Source: DATFYM01 sp035315065 (lineage in GTDB: Bacteria; Acidobacteriota; Terriglobia; UBA7540). Taken from it: a DNA stretch of 64,000 bases. Positions 45,560 through 54,779 of this stretch are shown here, in pieces. The stretch spans positions 17,091 through 81,090 of the forward strand of contig DATFYM010000160.1 in assembly GCA_035315065.1 (NCBI GenBank). The letters are read 5' to 3'. A program made the translations under genes and the position numbers. Numbering within the stretch: position 1 is the stretch's first letter; every line of letters starts with the position of its first letter. The notes under the pieces were generated by a model. That model had not been told where the DNA came from. It did not search any database and saw nothing but the letters and a program-made list of their open reading frames with translations.

Positions 45560-47386
45560 ATGAACGACGCGCTGCGTCAGAAAGCCGAGGCGCTGCCGGC
45601 GCAACCAGGCGTCTACATCTTCAAAGATGACTCGGGGACGCCCATCTACGTCGGCAAGGCCAAGTCGCTGCGGCATCGCGTGCGCTCGTACTTTCAGGAC
45701 TACCGCCCGCCCGATCAGAAGCGCGACCTCATGTTGGACGCGGCCGGGGATCTCGAGACCATCCTCGTCGACAATGAGAAAGAAGCGATGGCGCTGGAGA
45801 ACAATCTCATCAAGCGCTTCAAGCCGCGCTACAACATCCTGCTGCGCGACGACAAAACGTATCCTTACATCAAGCTAACCCTGGCCGAGTGTTATCCACG
45901 AGTCTACGTCACGCGCCGTCTGCGGAAGGACGGCTCGGCTTACTACGGCCCCTACTTCCCCGCCCACCTCGCCTATCGGATCGTGGACCTTATCCACCGC
46001 GTGTTCCTGGTACCCTCCTGCAACGTGGACCTGACGCGCACCCATCCGCGTCCGTGCCTCCAGTACTACATCAAGCGCTGCCAGGGTCCGTGCGTGGCCG
46101 GGTTCACTACCGAGGAGCGATACCGGGAGGCGGTGCATCGCGTCCGCCTGCTCCTGGAGGGCCACGCCAGCGAACTGGTTCGCCAGTTGCACATCTCAAT
46201 GATGTGCGCTTCGGACTCCCAGGACTACGAAACCGCGGCGAGTACTCGCGATATGATCGCCACCCTCGACGGAGTGCGAGAGCGGCAGAAGATGGCGGCC
46301 TCGGCGGGCGGCGACGCGGACATCTTCGGATTTCACCAGGAGGGACAGCAGGTGGCAGTCGACCTGTTTCACCTCCGCGGCGGACGCACCGTCGACCGGC
46401 GTGAGTTCTTCTGGGAAGACCTCAGCGAGTTCAATCCCAGCGAGTTTTTCTCCACGCTCTTGCAGCAGATCTATCTCGATCAGCAGTACCTGCCGGACGA
46501 GATCGACGTGCCGCTCGACTTCGACGACCGCGGCGTGCTGGAAGAGCTGCTCTCGGAGAAGCGCGGACGCGCCGTCCACATCTTCACGCCGCAGGCAGGG
46601 CGCAAGCGGGCGCTGGTGGAGTTGGTGGCCCGCAACGCTCGACACTCCTTCGAGCGGCGCTTTCGCATCCTACGCCCGCGCACCGACGAGATGCTGGCGG
46701 CCCTGGCGGACGCGCTCGACCTGCCCAAGCCCCCGCGGCGCATCGAGTGCTTCGACGTGTCGCACACGCAGGGCACGGATATCGTGGCTTCCATGGTGGT
46801 GTCGGAGGACGGCCGCATGAAGAAAGCCGACTACCGCAAGTTCATCGTCAAGACCGTGCCGCAGAACGATGACTTCGCCAGCATGAATGAAGTGGTGGGA
46901 CGCCGCTACCGGCGCTTACAGGAAGAGAAAAAGTCACTGCCGGACTTGATCCTGATCGACGGCGGCATCGGCCAGCTTCATGCCGCCGCGGCGGCGCTCG
47001 AGGCGCTGGCGATCATCAATCAGCCCCTGGCCGCCATCGCCAAGAAGGAGGAGATCCTCTACGTGCTGGGCCGCGAGGACGATCCGGTGACGCTCGACCA
47101 TCACTCGCCCGTGCTGCACCTGATCCAACAGATCCGCGACGAAGCCCATCGCTTCGCCGTTACTTTCCACCGCCAGCGGCGCGCGGGCCGAGAGCTAACC
47201 AGTGAGTTGCTGAAAATTCCCGGCGTGGGCGATCGCACGGTGAAGAAACTTCTCGCCCAGTTCGGCAGCGTCAGCGCGCTCAGGGCACTCTCTCCCGAAG
47301 AACTGAGCCAGGTAGTGAAGCCAGCGCAGGCGAAGCTGATCCACGAGCACCTGGTAGGGAATTGCAGATTGCCGAATGCCGATTGA
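45560..47386 (+). CDS. uvrC: Excinuclease ABC subunit C
   Basis: The protein (608 residues from ATG 45560; an ATG six codons upstream is also open) has the GIY-YIG nuclease domain (GVYIFKDDSGTPIYVGKAKSLRHRVRSYF), EKEAMALENNLIKRFKPRYN and a UVR region (about 200-240). The EndoV/RNase H-like C-terminal nuclease core follows (RIECFDVSHTQGTDIVASMVV and LILIDGGIGQLHAA), then a helix-hairpin-helix region (LLKIPGVGDRTVKKLLAQFGS). It makes both incisions in nucleotide excision repair. The C-terminus NCRLPNAD is encoded by a word tract (ATTGCAGATTGCCGAATGCC), so the native end was probably replaced. Confidence 0.95.
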   Translation: MNDALRQKAEALPAQPGVYIFKDDSGTPIYVGKAKSLRHRVRSYFQDYRPPDQKRDLMLDAAGDLETILVDNEKEAMALENNLIKRFKPRYNILLRDDKTYPYIKLTLAECYPRVYVTRRLRKDGSAYYGPYFPAHLAYRIVDLIHRVFLVPSCNVDLTRTHPRPCLQYYIKRCQGPCVAGFTTEERYREAVHRVRLLLEGHASELVRQLHISMMCASDSQDYETAASTRDMIATLDGVRERQKMAASAGGDADIFGFHQEGQQVAVDLFHLRGGRTVDRREFFWEDLSEFNPSEFFSTLLQQIYLDQQYLPDEIDVPLDFDDRGVLEELLSEKRGRAVHIFTPQAGRKRALVELVARNARHSFERRFRILRPRTDEMLAALADALDLPKPPRRIECFDVSHTQGTDIVASMVVSEDGRMKKADYRKFIVKTVPQNDDFASMNEVVGRRYRRLQEEKKSLPDLILIDGGIGQLHAAAAALEALAIINQPLAAIAKKEEILYVLGREDDPVTLDHHSPVLHLIQQIRDEAHRFAVTFHRQRRAGRELTSELLKIPGVGDRTVKKLLAQFGSVSALRALSPEELSQVVKPAQAKLIHEHLVGNCRLPNAD

Positions 47387-47461
47387 GCGATTTGAACGGA
47401 GAATTCTCCGTCGGTGGTGTCGCTGGCTTTCACACTGCAAATCATCAGGCGTGACGGGACA

Positions 47462-49051
47462 CTACCGCCGGGCCTCGGCCGCACCCCGTGACCGCCGGTC
47501 AGCCGAAAGGGGCACGGCGACCACGTCGACGGGCGTAAGATTGTTGCCGGCGCCGTCGAAGGCAACGCCGCCGGAGACGCCCGCAAAGTTGGTCCTCGCC
47601 AGTTGGTCGCGCACTCGCGCCCGGTTCGACCCGGCTTGGCGGAGTGCCGCCAGCACCAGGCTCACGGCATCGTAGGTCGCGGCGGCTTCCATTGTGGGCG
47701 GACGACCGGCTTGCGAACCGAAGCGCTCAGCGAAGCTGGCTTGCGCTGCGGAGTTGGCTCCTGACCGGGAAACGGTCCAGGCTGTACCGCTGCGCGTTGA
47801 GTCGATCTCCGCCGCAGCGGCCTTCTGGCAGAGGTAGATGGCGGGCCGATCGTCGCTCTCTTCGAACGAGGATACCAACCGTCTTGCGAGCGGATTGTCG
47901 GTCCACACGACCACCGCCTCCGGGCGCCGTGACTGGATGATGGCCAGGATTTGCGGCAAATCAACGGCATCGGAGTTCAGGTCAACGCGGTCGGGCTCCG
48001 GAACACCCAGATCGAGGGCCGCGCGGTTGAACTCGGCTCCGCCGGCACGACCGTCATGGTCGCTCTCGGCGATGAGGACGGCTTTCCGAATCCCACGTCG
48101 TGTGTAGATCTCTCGCGCCAGGATCTGGGCCTGACGGCGGTCGGCGGCGGCGAGACGAAAGATCCAAGGCAGATCGATCTGGGTGGTGGTGCTGTCGGTG
48201 GCGAGGGTCACGATAGCGACGCCGATTTTGTTGCCGATTTGTTCGGCCAGATGAGCGACTCCTCCATCAGTGGAAGTGACGATGGCTACCGCGTTCTCGT
48301 CGGAGACCAGCCGGACGATTTCGCTGCTACCTCGGCCCCAGGGCCCGCTTTCGTCGCCAATCGCCAGTGAAGGCCGCTGGCCGTCAGGCAGGGTTCCCGC
48401 CTGGTCCTCTAACGCCAGGCGCGCCGCCAGAACCATCGCTTCGCCTTCCGCCTTTCGCGGTCCCTGAAGCGGCGCCATTAGGCCGATGCGAACTTCGGGT
48501 CCTCGGAGATCATGGTTGAGCGCGCGGCCCGGCCCGGCGTAGGCGATGGCCGCGCGATCGATCTCAGCATAAGGTCTCGATGGGCTCAACGGCTGCCCAC
48601 CCGGAACTGGAAGGGCGTCATCAGCAACCTTAATGGGCTGGGGCGGCGTCACAACGGTTGCGGCCGTCGCACCTTGAGCGCCCGCATCAATCCAGGCTTT
48701 GATCAGGGCGATCGTCGCTGGCGAGAGAGGTTCGGCCCCGAAAGGCATCAGCGGTTGGACCTTGCCTTCCAGCATCTTAACCATCAGGCTCGTTTGTGAC
48801 TTGCCGGGCACGATCATAGGACCATGGTCGCCGCCCTGCATCACCGCCTCATAGCTGTCCACCACAAGGCCGCCCATCCGGGTGGTCTTCGAATGGCAGC
48901 TTAGACATTTCTGCTGGAAGAGAGGAGCGATCTGCGTGGCGTACTGGGGGGCAGAATCTCCTTCGGCAAGCGCTAAGGCGCAAAGTGCAAGCACCCCCGC
49001 GCACGACAAGCAGGCCAAAACAGGAATTGACAGCCAACAGATTTTCTTCAT
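47462..49051 (-). CDS. Mono-heme c-type cytochrome fused to ABC-type substrate-binding domain
   Basis: The 529-residue exported protein has a signal peptide (IPVLACLSCAGVLALCALALA). A planctomycete-type cytochrome c domain (about 35-135) has the heme motif CLSCH and the distal MPFGAEPLSP. A Leu/Ile/Val-binding-like fold then runs from about 190 to the end (IGLMAPLQGPRKAEGEAMVLA, PWIFRLAAADRRQAQILA, AVVVWTDNPLARRLVSSF, TYDAVSLVLAALRQAG). Binding proteins of this class normally deliver ligands to LIV permeases; none is nearby, and the heme suggests a redox sensor or electron carrier. The C-terminus is irregular (ADRRSRGAAEARR). The stop lies 75 bp from the convergent uvrC stop. Confidence 0.88.
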   Translation of the reverse strand: MKKICWLSIPVLACLSCAGVLALCALALAEGDSAPQYATQIAPLFQQKCLSCHSKTTRMGGLVVDSYEAVMQGGDHGPMIVPGKSQTSLMVKMLEGKVQPLMPFGAEPLSPATIALIKAWIDAGAQGATAATVVTPPQPIKVADDALPVPGGQPLSPSRPYAEIDRAAIAYAGPGRALNHDLRGPEVRIGLMAPLQGPRKAEGEAMVLAARLALEDQAGTLPDGQRPSLAIGDESGPWGRGSSEIVRLVSDENAVAIVTSTDGGVAHLAEQIGNKIGVAIVTLATDSTTTQIDLPWIFRLAAADRRQAQILAREIYTRRGIRKAVLIAESDHDGRAGGAEFNRAALDLGVPEPDRVDLNSDAVDLPQILAIIQSRRPEAVVVWTDNPLARRLVSSFEESDDRPAIYLCQKAAAAEIDSTRSGTAWTVSRSGANSAAQASFAERFGSQAGRPPTMEAAATYDAVSLVLAALRQAGSNRARVRDQLARTNFAGVSGGVAFDGAGNNLTPVDVVAVPLSADRRSRGAAEARR

Positions 49052-49062
49052 CCTGAGTTCCC

Positions 49063-49134
49063 GTAGCGGCGGCTTTATGCCGCCATAACTCCAACGCTTG
49101 CCACACGGACATGGCGGAATAAAGCCGCCGCTAC
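49063..49134. repeat. Inverted repeat of 24-bp arms in the leader of the cytochrome-binding-protein gene
   Basis: GTAGCGGCGGCTTTATGCCG (49063-) pairs with CGGAATAAAGCCGCCGCTAC (to 49134). A related GTAGCGGCGGCGTCC occurs at 60241 inside the HzsA-like gene. It begins 12 bp upstream of the start codon of the cytochrome-binding-protein gene and would make a hairpin in its transcript leader. Confidence 0.65.
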
Positions 49135-49183
49135 AGCACCCCGTCGGAGCCGGTTATCACATTTCTCCGAACCAGCTTCTTGC

Positions 49184-50185
49184 TCAGCTACTCTCGAGAA
49201 CGATCTTGCCTTCCACGGAACCCGTCGCCAGGAGTTCAAGGGCCTGTCTCGCTTTAAGGAGCGGGAAGGTGTGGGTGACGAGCGGGTCGAGCTTATTTTC
49301 TGCGAGGAGGGCGAAAATCTTGGGCAAATCCTCACGCAGTGGCTTGGGGTCTTTCCGGTATAGCGCCGAGATGCCGTAGAAGGTGCCGCGCCGACCGCGC
49401 AGGCGCGCACTGATGAAGAGATTGCCGAACGTGGCCAGCTTGGAAATCGTTCCGGGGGCACCCATGAAACCAAATCCCACCACCGTGCCGCCCCGTCGGA
49501 GCGCGCCAATGCACGGACCGATATTAGGCCCGCCGACCGCGTCGAAGACGTAATCGACCCCTTTCGGTTCGAGAGCACGCGTCAGTCGGTCGAGCCGCCC
49601 TGCCCGGTAGTCGATTGGCGTTGCGCCCAGTGAACGCAAGATGGCATGCTTCCGCGCCGACGCGGCGCCGTATGTCCTCGCTCCCGCCAGCCTCAGCAAT
49701 TGCAGGGCCGCCGTGCCTACGCCCCCTGCTGCGCCGGTGACCAGCGCGGTTTGGCCGGGCTGTACCTTTGCGACGCGATGAATCATTTGCCACGCCGTCA
49801 CGTAGTTCAGAATCACGGCCGCCGCATCGCGATCGGAGACGCCGACGGGAACCGGCAGGAAGTGTTCGGCCTCACGCACCAGAAGTTCTGCAAAGCCGCC
49901 ATAGACTGTGAGCGCGGCCACGCGCTGGCCCAAACCGAAACCGGTGACACCAGCGCCAATCGCGTCAACGATGCCGGCGACCTCATAGCCAGGCACGAAA
50001 GGTATCTTCGGCGCGTACGGATAGTTGCCCGCCAACATGATCAAATCGGTCGCGCCCACGCCCGACGCCCGCACCCGCACGCGCAGTTGCCCCGGGCCGG
50101 GATGCTCGACCGGCAACTCGACGACCTGGAGAACTTCCGGTCCGCCCTTCTTCGTCAACATCACGGCGCGATATGTTGCGGACAT
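49184..50185 (-). CDS. Quinone-oxidoreductase-like MDR (zinc-type alcohol dehydrogenase family) enzyme
   Basis: The 333-residue protein starts at ATG 50185 after GAGGACGGC; a longer start at 50248 is unlikely. The N-terminal GroES-like fold (LRVRVRASGVGATDLIMLAGNYPYAPKIPFVPGYEVAG) is followed by the Rossmann motif QTALVTGAAGGVGTAALQLLRLAG. It lacks the catalytic-zinc cysteine, as NADPH:quinone reductases do. It should reduce quinones or enones with NADPH in the cytoplasm. It stands in the minus-strand block between two substrate-binding-protein genes. Confidence 0.88.
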   Translation of the reverse strand: MSATYRAVMLTKKGGPEVLQVVELPVEHPGPGQLRVRVRASGVGATDLIMLAGNYPYAPKIPFVPGYEVAGIVDAIGAGVTGFGLGQRVAALTVYGGFAELLVREAEHFLPVPVGVSDRDAAAVILNYVTAWQMIHRVAKVQPGQTALVTGAAGGVGTAALQLLRLAGARTYGAASARKHAILRSLGATPIDYRAGRLDRLTRALEPKGVDYVFDAVGGPNIGPCIGALRRGGTVVGFGFMGAPGTISKLATFGNLFISARLRGRRGTFYGISALYRKDPKPLREDLPKIFALLAENKLDPLVTHTFPLLKARQALELLATGSVEGKIVLESS

Positions 50186-50299
50186 GCCGTCCTCTTTAAT
50201 CTCTTCCACGAAGCGGACGCTCCCCGTCCGGGAGGCAGCGAATGGCAAGGTTAGTGAATCTGCCCAACACTTAAGAACTGGGTTGCAATCGATCTGCGA

Positions 50300-51661
50300 T
50301 CAGCGATTCTCCGCTTCCGCCTTGACTTCCGGTGGCGGTGTCTGGCCCTGCCAATAGACAAACTTGCCGTCGTGCACCTGGGTCATGGTGACGGGTGCCA
50401 TGCTGTTAAGAGTACGATCGAACGGCACGTGCCCCGCCACCCCATCGTAGGCCTTCATTTGATAGTCGCGGAGCGCGTCCATGATGCGCCCGCGGTTCAG
50501 CCCCGCCTTCTGGATGGCGCCGATCAGGATGCTCATTCCATCGTAGGCATAGGTGGCATAGGGGTCTGGCGTCTCGTTGAACTTCTGCCGGTAGCGATCC
50601 TCAAAGCTCTTCCAGCTTGGGTCTTGCCGGGTCGGATCCATGGCAGTGGTCGCAACCAAGCCCTCCGCCGCCGCTCCGGCGTCCTGGAGCAATTGCGGGT
50701 AGCTGATGCGGCTGCCGGCGAAAACGGGCTGGTTCATTCCCATGGCGCGCATCTGCTTCAAAATGAGCGCCGCCTCTGGCTCTTCACCCCAGATCACCAA
50801 CCCGTCGATTTGCGCGTCCCGCAACATCTGAAGTTGCTTGGAGAAATCCATGTCTCCTCGCTCGAACTTCACCTCCAGCAGCGGTTGCCGGCCCATCCGC
50901 CTGGCTTCGTCTGCGAACTTCGCCACTCCCAAGCGAGCGTAGCGCGTCTGGGTGCGCAGCACACCGATTCGCTTCAGCTTGAGCTGCTTGAAAGCGTATT
51001 CTGCCAGCGCGTAACCCTGATGACGGTCGTCGGGAAAGTTGTGCATCAACCACGGGATTCGAGTTTCTGTCACCGTGGGGTCGGTGGTACCCGTGTCCAT
51101 GATCGGCATCTCGACCTTCAAAGTCACCCGCAGAGCAATGTGTGTGCTCTGGCCATCGATCGATCCGAGCATTGCCCAGCAGTCCTCGTCGTACAGCATT
51201 TTCACGATCTCGGTCGACGAAGCGCCCCAGAGGGCTGAATCATTGTGGATCTTCAGTGCGAAGGGTTTGCCCTGGTAACCGCCTCGCGCGTTGGCCTCCT
51301 CGATGGCGAGTTGCGCGCCGTGCAACATGGGAATGCCGAAGACCGACTCCGGATTGTTCACCAACGGCCCGAGGAACCCGATGGCCACCTCGCTCATCTG
51401 GCTAAGATCGCCGTCAGGGCGGTTCCGGGCCGCGCCGTTGTACTCCAGCGTGTTCGGGTCGACGTACCACTCCTTATAGGGTTTGGTGAACCGGCGATAG
51501 GGCACCGCTTCGTCCGGCATGTTGGCATAGCGGGGTTTGGCCTGCGCGCCAGCCTGAGGCGCGGCCGAGGCGCTGTCGCTGGGCGGCGACTGGGCCCAAA
51601 CACCCGCCAGAGGCAGGCACAAAATCAACGTCGCCAGGTTCCTCATCAGCATTTTTCTCAT
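50300..51661 (-). CDS. ABC-type branched-chain amino-acid-like substrate-binding protein
   Basis: The 453-residue exported protein is read from ATG 51661 after GAGGTCGTCGCA; the longer ORF from 51841 is a translation of a word palindrome. The signal peptide is RNLATLILCLPLAGVWAQ. Family features are SEVAIGFLGPLVNNPESVFGIPMLHGAQLAIEEANARGGY, KIHNDSALWGASSTEIVK, DGLVIWGEEPEAALILKQM and TYAYDGMSILIGAI. It is a second LIV-binding-fold protein in this block and likewise lacks nearby permease genes. Confidence 0.88.
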   Translation of the reverse strand: MRKMLMRNLATLILCLPLAGVWAQSPPSDSASAAPQAGAQAKPRYANMPDEAVPYRRFTKPYKEWYVDPNTLEYNGAARNRPDGDLSQMSEVAIGFLGPLVNNPESVFGIPMLHGAQLAIEEANARGGYQGKPFALKIHNDSALWGASSTEIVKMLYDEDCWAMLGSIDGQSTHIALRVTLKVEMPIMDTGTTDPTVTETRIPWLMHNFPDDRHQGYALAEYAFKQLKLKRIGVLRTQTRYARLGVAKFADEARRMGRQPLLEVKFERGDMDFSKQLQMLRDAQIDGLVIWGEEPEAALILKQMRAMGMNQPVFAGSRISYPQLLQDAGAAAEGLVATTAMDPTRQDPSWKSFEDRYRQKFNETPDPYATYAYDGMSILIGAIQKAGLNRGRIMDALRDYQMKAYDGVAGHVPFDRTLNSMAPVTMTQVHDGKFVYWQGQTPPPEVKAEAENR

Positions 51662-51717
51662 TGCGACGACCTCAAAACGGGGCACGCGACCCCGTACCCC
51701 TGGATGCTGGGAAGAAT

Positions 51718-51828
51718 TAAACACAGAGGCACGGAGACACAGAGAGGATAAGGAGGGTCCCACAAAAATGTCGGTTGATCCCCGGTATTTCCCATTTCTT
51801 CTCCGTGCCTCCGTGTCTCTGTGATGGA
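51718..51828. repeat. Short-word palindrome (CACAGAGGCACGGAG / CTCCGTGCCTCCGTG)
   Basis: Left AAACACAGAGGCACGGAGAC faces TCTCCGTGCCTCCGTGTCTC; AAGGAGGGTCCCAC lies in between. Member of the CACAGAG family also found at 52810, 56752 and 58689. Confidence 0.65.
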
Positions 51829-51856
51829 AGATTCCCGGCAATTATTTCACAGCTTC

Positions 51857-52762
51857 CTACTTGGAGGCGGCGCTGGCCAAAGCGTATTCCGGCAAGGCTC
51901 CCGCGCGCGTCTTAATAAAGTCAACAATTCGTTTCAGCGTCTTCGGGTCGATAGCTTGGGCGGCGTCGCACCGAGGCCTAGCTTGGCCCAGGCAATCTGC
52001 CGCCACCTCGATAATCAACCCCTGGCTGCCAAACTCAATCGCCGCCCGGCTGGCGGGTTCCACCATCGACGCGACGCCGGTGGCATGGCTCGGGTCCACG
52101 ATAATCGGCAGGAAGGTGTGGGCCTTCACCGCCGGGACCACGTTCAAGTCGAGCACGTAGCGCGAGTACTCGCCCGAGGGATAGGCCTTGATACCCCGCT
52201 CGCAAAGGACGATGTCGTAGTTCCCTTCCTCAGCGATATACTCCGCCGCCCCCAGCCATTCGCAGAGACTCGCGGCCATTCCCCGCTTCAGCAGCACCGG
52301 CTTACCGGCGCGGCCCACTTCCTTCAAGAGGGGGTAGTTCTGCATGTTGCGCGAACCCACTTGGAGCATGTCGGCGTATTCCGCCACCTTGTCCACCAAC
52401 CGCACGTCCATCACTTCCGTAACGACGGGGAGTCCGGTAGCCTCACGGGCGAGGCGGAGGATCTCCAAGCCTTCGTCGCCCAGGCCTTGAAAGTCGTGCG
52501 GCGAGGTGCGCGGCTTGTAGGCTCCGCCGCGCAGCATGTCGGCGCCCGCAGCGCTCACACCCTCTGCCACCGCCATGGTCTGTTCGAGGCTCTCGACGGC
52601 GCACGGGCCGGCGATGACCACCGGGCGCTCACCGCCAAAACGGACGGAGCCCACTTCGACGACATGGGTCTCCGTATCTCCATACTGAGGGTTGCCCTGG
52701 CGACAGATTAGAGGGCAAATCCGCGGCAAATCTTCGAGACTTGTGCTTCCTGCGATCTTCAT
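51857..52762 (-). CDS. aroF: 3-deoxy-7-phosphoheptulonate (DAHP) synthase, type I-beta
   Basis: The 301-residue enzyme follows GAGGTGGTCCC. It carries VVIAGPCAVESLEQTMAVAE, MLRGGAYKPRTSPHDFQGLG, VTEVMDVRLV, LLKRGMAASLCEWLGAAEYI, VLCERGIK and PIIVDPSHATG, all hallmarks of the KDO8P-like DAHP synthases. It condenses phosphoenolpyruvate with erythrose-4-phosphate, the first step of the shikimate pathway. The N-terminal part (about 35 residues) is longer than the catalytic core and may be regulatory. The gene lies beside a Rid-family gene. Confidence 0.93.
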   Translation of the reverse strand: MKIAGSTSLEDLPRICPLICRQGNPQYGDTETHVVEVGSVRFGGERPVVIAGPCAVESLEQTMAVAEGVSAAGADMLRGGAYKPRTSPHDFQGLGDEGLEILRLAREATGLPVVTEVMDVRLVDKVAEYADMLQVGSRNMQNYPLLKEVGRAGKPVLLKRGMAASLCEWLGAAEYIAEEGNYDIVLCERGIKAYPSGEYSRYVLDLNVVPAVKAHTFLPIIVDPSHATGVASMVEPASRAAIEFGSQGLIIEVAADCLGQARPRCDAAQAIDPKTLKRIVDFIKTRAGALPEYALASAASK

Positions 52763-52809
52763 GGGACCACCTCACCCGGTTCCGATGGGGGCAGGCCCTA
52801 TGCCTGCCC

Positions 52810-52925
52810 CTTTAAACACAGAGACACGGAGACACAGAGAAGAGCGCGAGGACCAAATGAAAATCTTGTTTGCTTCCCGACGTTCCCATTTTTCTCCGTG
52901 CCTCTGTGTCTCTGTGATGGAAGCT
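52810..52925. repeat. Short-word palindrome (CACAGAGACACGGAG / CTCCGTGCCTCTGTG)
   Basis: Left AAACACAGAGACACGGAGAC faces TTCTCCGTGCCTCTGTGTCT, with a centre of about 65 bp. It occupies the space between the Rid-family gene and the DAHP synthase gene. Confidence 0.65.
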
Positions 52926-52975
52926 CCTTCGCAATCTTCACAGCTTCCAACACCATTGACGCCCCCGACTATCGG

Positions 52976-53518
52976 CTAACGCCGATTGCCATTGCCACTC
53001 ACCGCGCGATCGGTTTCCCAGATCGCGATGGCTTCAATTTCAATCAGCAGGTCAGGTCGACAAAGGATGGCTTGGATGCCGGTCGACGCGGGCAAGGGGT
53101 TCAAGCCCTGCTGCCGGAAGAACTCGGTGCGGATCTTGTTGAACTCTTCGTAGTCGCGCTCGATGTCGCGAAGATAGCAGGTGGTGCGGACAATGTCTTT
53201 CCACGTCGCGCCTTCCGCCGCCAGCAGCCCAGTAATGTTGTCGTAGGTCCTTCGCTGTTGCGCTCCGAAGTCGCCGACGTGAATGGTACGTCCAAACTCG
53301 TCCACACTCGCCGTACCCGAGATCAAGAGGATGGTGACGCCCTTGATGTCCAGCCGCAAAGCCCTGGAGAAGGACGACGGCTTGGGATAGTCGTAGGCTT
53401 CGTTCAACGTGCGGGGCGCACTCACCGCCTTCCGGGCTACCGGTCGGTGCGATTCCCGCTGGGGCTCCAACTCGTTTTCAAATTCTTCAACTTCAATGAC
53501 CGCTTCTGGCAGACTCAT
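52976..53518 (-). CDS. Rid-family (YjgF/YER057c/UK114) protein
   Basis: The 180-residue protein follows AAAGGAGATCAGTTCCC. After a 40-residue N-terminal extension, the Rid core shows ILLISGTASVDEFGRTIHVGD, QQRRTYDNITGLLAAEGATWKDIVRTTCYLRDI, NPLPASTGIQAILCRPDLLIEIEAIA, including the conserved arginine and glutamate. Rid proteins hydrolyse reactive enamine/imine intermediates; some relatives with a similar core act on chorismate-like substrates. Adjacent DAHP synthase makes an aromatic link plausible. The gene overlaps the end of the Reg_prop gene by 26 bp. Confidence 0.85.
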   Translation of the reverse strand: MSLPEAVIEVEEFENELEPQRESHRPVARKAVSAPRTLNEAYDYPKPSSFSRALRLDIKGVTILLISGTASVDEFGRTIHVGDFGAQQRRTYDNITGLLAAEGATWKDIVRTTCYLRDIERDYEEFNKIRTEFFRQQGLNPLPASTGIQAILCRPDLLIEIEAIAIWETDRAVSGNGNRR

Positions 53519-54767
53519 GGGAACTGATCTCCTTTAGTGGTTTGCGGATTCCATGGCTCAACCCCTGGGCAGTGGCCACCCAGATGTCGTCACCCTGGAA
53601 ATCCAGATTGAGGGTGTAGTTGTGTGCAATTGAAGTGGGAGTTTCCACCCGACTTACTTTCTTGTCCGGGGTAGTAATGAGAATTTCACCGTGCTGCCCT
53701 TCCGTGCTCGGGCGGTAGGTGACCCAAGTACCGGTGCTGAAATCGAGGTTGCTGAGCCCTTTGTCCGTACAGGCCCAGACCTCGTTACCGCGTGACTTGG
53801 GAGCGTTGACAAAATCGGACGCGAGGCCGCTGTCCGTCGAGAGGTAATTGTGCCAGTTGCGGCCGTCGTAACCGCTCAGTCCGAAGTAGGTGGAGGCCCA
53901 GAACATCTTGGTCTCCGGGTTATAGGCAATGCCGCTCACGATGTCGTGAATCAGGCCCTGATTGCGAAAGAGAACAATCTCCATCTCCCCGTCAGGGTCG
54001 TTGTACGGTTTCCAGTAACCGCCGGCAATGTCGTACTCCAGGACTCCCCCTCCCCAGACGGCAAAATAAACCTTGGTATCGCTTACGGCGATGCCATAGG
54101 ACCACGGCTCGTGCATGGGGGCGTTCTTCTCGTTGAAGATGGACCATTCGCCGGTGCGCGTATTCAGCCGGCTGATACCGGCCGTGGTCGCGGCCCAGAC
54201 GTACTCGCCCTGAATGGCGGCCGCGTACACGATATCGTTGGCCAAGCCGCTCGTCAGGTTGGTATAGTTCTTGAACTCGCCGCCCGACAGGCGGCTGAGG
54301 CCGCCGAAAGTGGCGATCCACAGGTCGCCCGTATTCTTATCCACCGCCAACCCGGCCACCACGCGGTGCGACAGCCCGTCCTTAACCTGGAAAACCCGCT
54401 CCACTTTTCCCTTTTCGATCAACGCCAAGCCATTCTCCGTGCCCGCCCACACACGGTCGCCGTCCACCGCCACGCTCAGGACCTTGTCATCCGGCAAGCC
54501 ATTCGCCTGGGTGAAGTTCTCCCACCTCGTATAGAGAGCGGGGTTCTGCGCCGCGGCGACGGAAGCACAAATGAGAATTACAACCAGGGCTAGCGCGCTG
54601 TGAAGAATTGATCCCGCCTGGCGGGAACGATTGACGATTGACGATTGGAAGAGCGGCCCCTTGACGGTGGATGGCCCATTGAAAGGGCCGCGCGGCTTGC
54701 CTACTCTTCTCTTCCAATCGTCAATCGGCAATCTACAATCGTCAATTCTTCGCTTGCCTTCCTTCAT
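53493..54767 (-). CDS. Exported Reg_prop (two-component-regulator-propeller-like) protein
   Basis: The protein is 424 residues from ATG 54767, 12 bp after the upstream stop and preceded by GGGGGAACA. It consists mainly of Reg_prop beta-propeller blades (DRVWAGTENGLALIEKGKVE, GDLWIATFGGLSRLSGGEFK, EVWACTDKGLSNLDFSTGTW). Unlike typical hybrid sensors, no kinase follows. A signal-like segment (LALVVILICASVAAAQ) begins only at about residue 57; residues 5-50 translate a word palindrome (GKRRIDDCRLPIDDWKRR). Thus the palindrome appears to have been inserted after the start codon, or an unrecognised start lies further in. It probably acts as an exported ligand-sensing propeller. Confidence 0.75.
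   Translation of the reverse strand: MKEGKRRIDDCRLPIDDWKRRVGKPRGPFNGPSTVKGPLFQSSIVNRSRQAGSILHSALALVVILICASVAAAQNPALYTRWENFTQANGLPDDKVLSVAVDGDRVWAGTENGLALIEKGKVERVFQVKDGLSHRVVAGLAVDKNTGDLWIATFGGLSRLSGGEFKNYTNLTSGLANDIVYAAAIQGEYVWAATTAGISRLNTRTGEWSIFNEKNAPMHEPWSYGIAVSDTKVYFAVWGGGVLEYDIAGGYWKPYNDPDGEMEIVLFRNQGLIHDIVSGIAYNPETKMFWASTYFGLSGYDGRNWHNYLSTDSGLASDFVNAPKSRGNEVWACTDKGLSNLDFSTGTWVTYRPSTEGQHGEILITTPDKKVSRVETPTSIAHNYTLNLDFQGDDIWVATAQGLSHGIRKPLKEISSHESARSGH
54625..54765. repeat. Nested short-word palindrome inside the Reg_prop reading frame
   Basis: GATTGACGATTGACGATTGG and TGGATGGCCCATTGAAAGGG on the left face CTCTTCCAATCGTCAATCGG and CAATCGTCAATTC on the right. Its words are those of the element at 21848. 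It is read in frame as the N-terminus of the Reg_prop protein. Confidence 0.65.
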
Positions 54768-54779
54768 TGTTCCCCCGGA

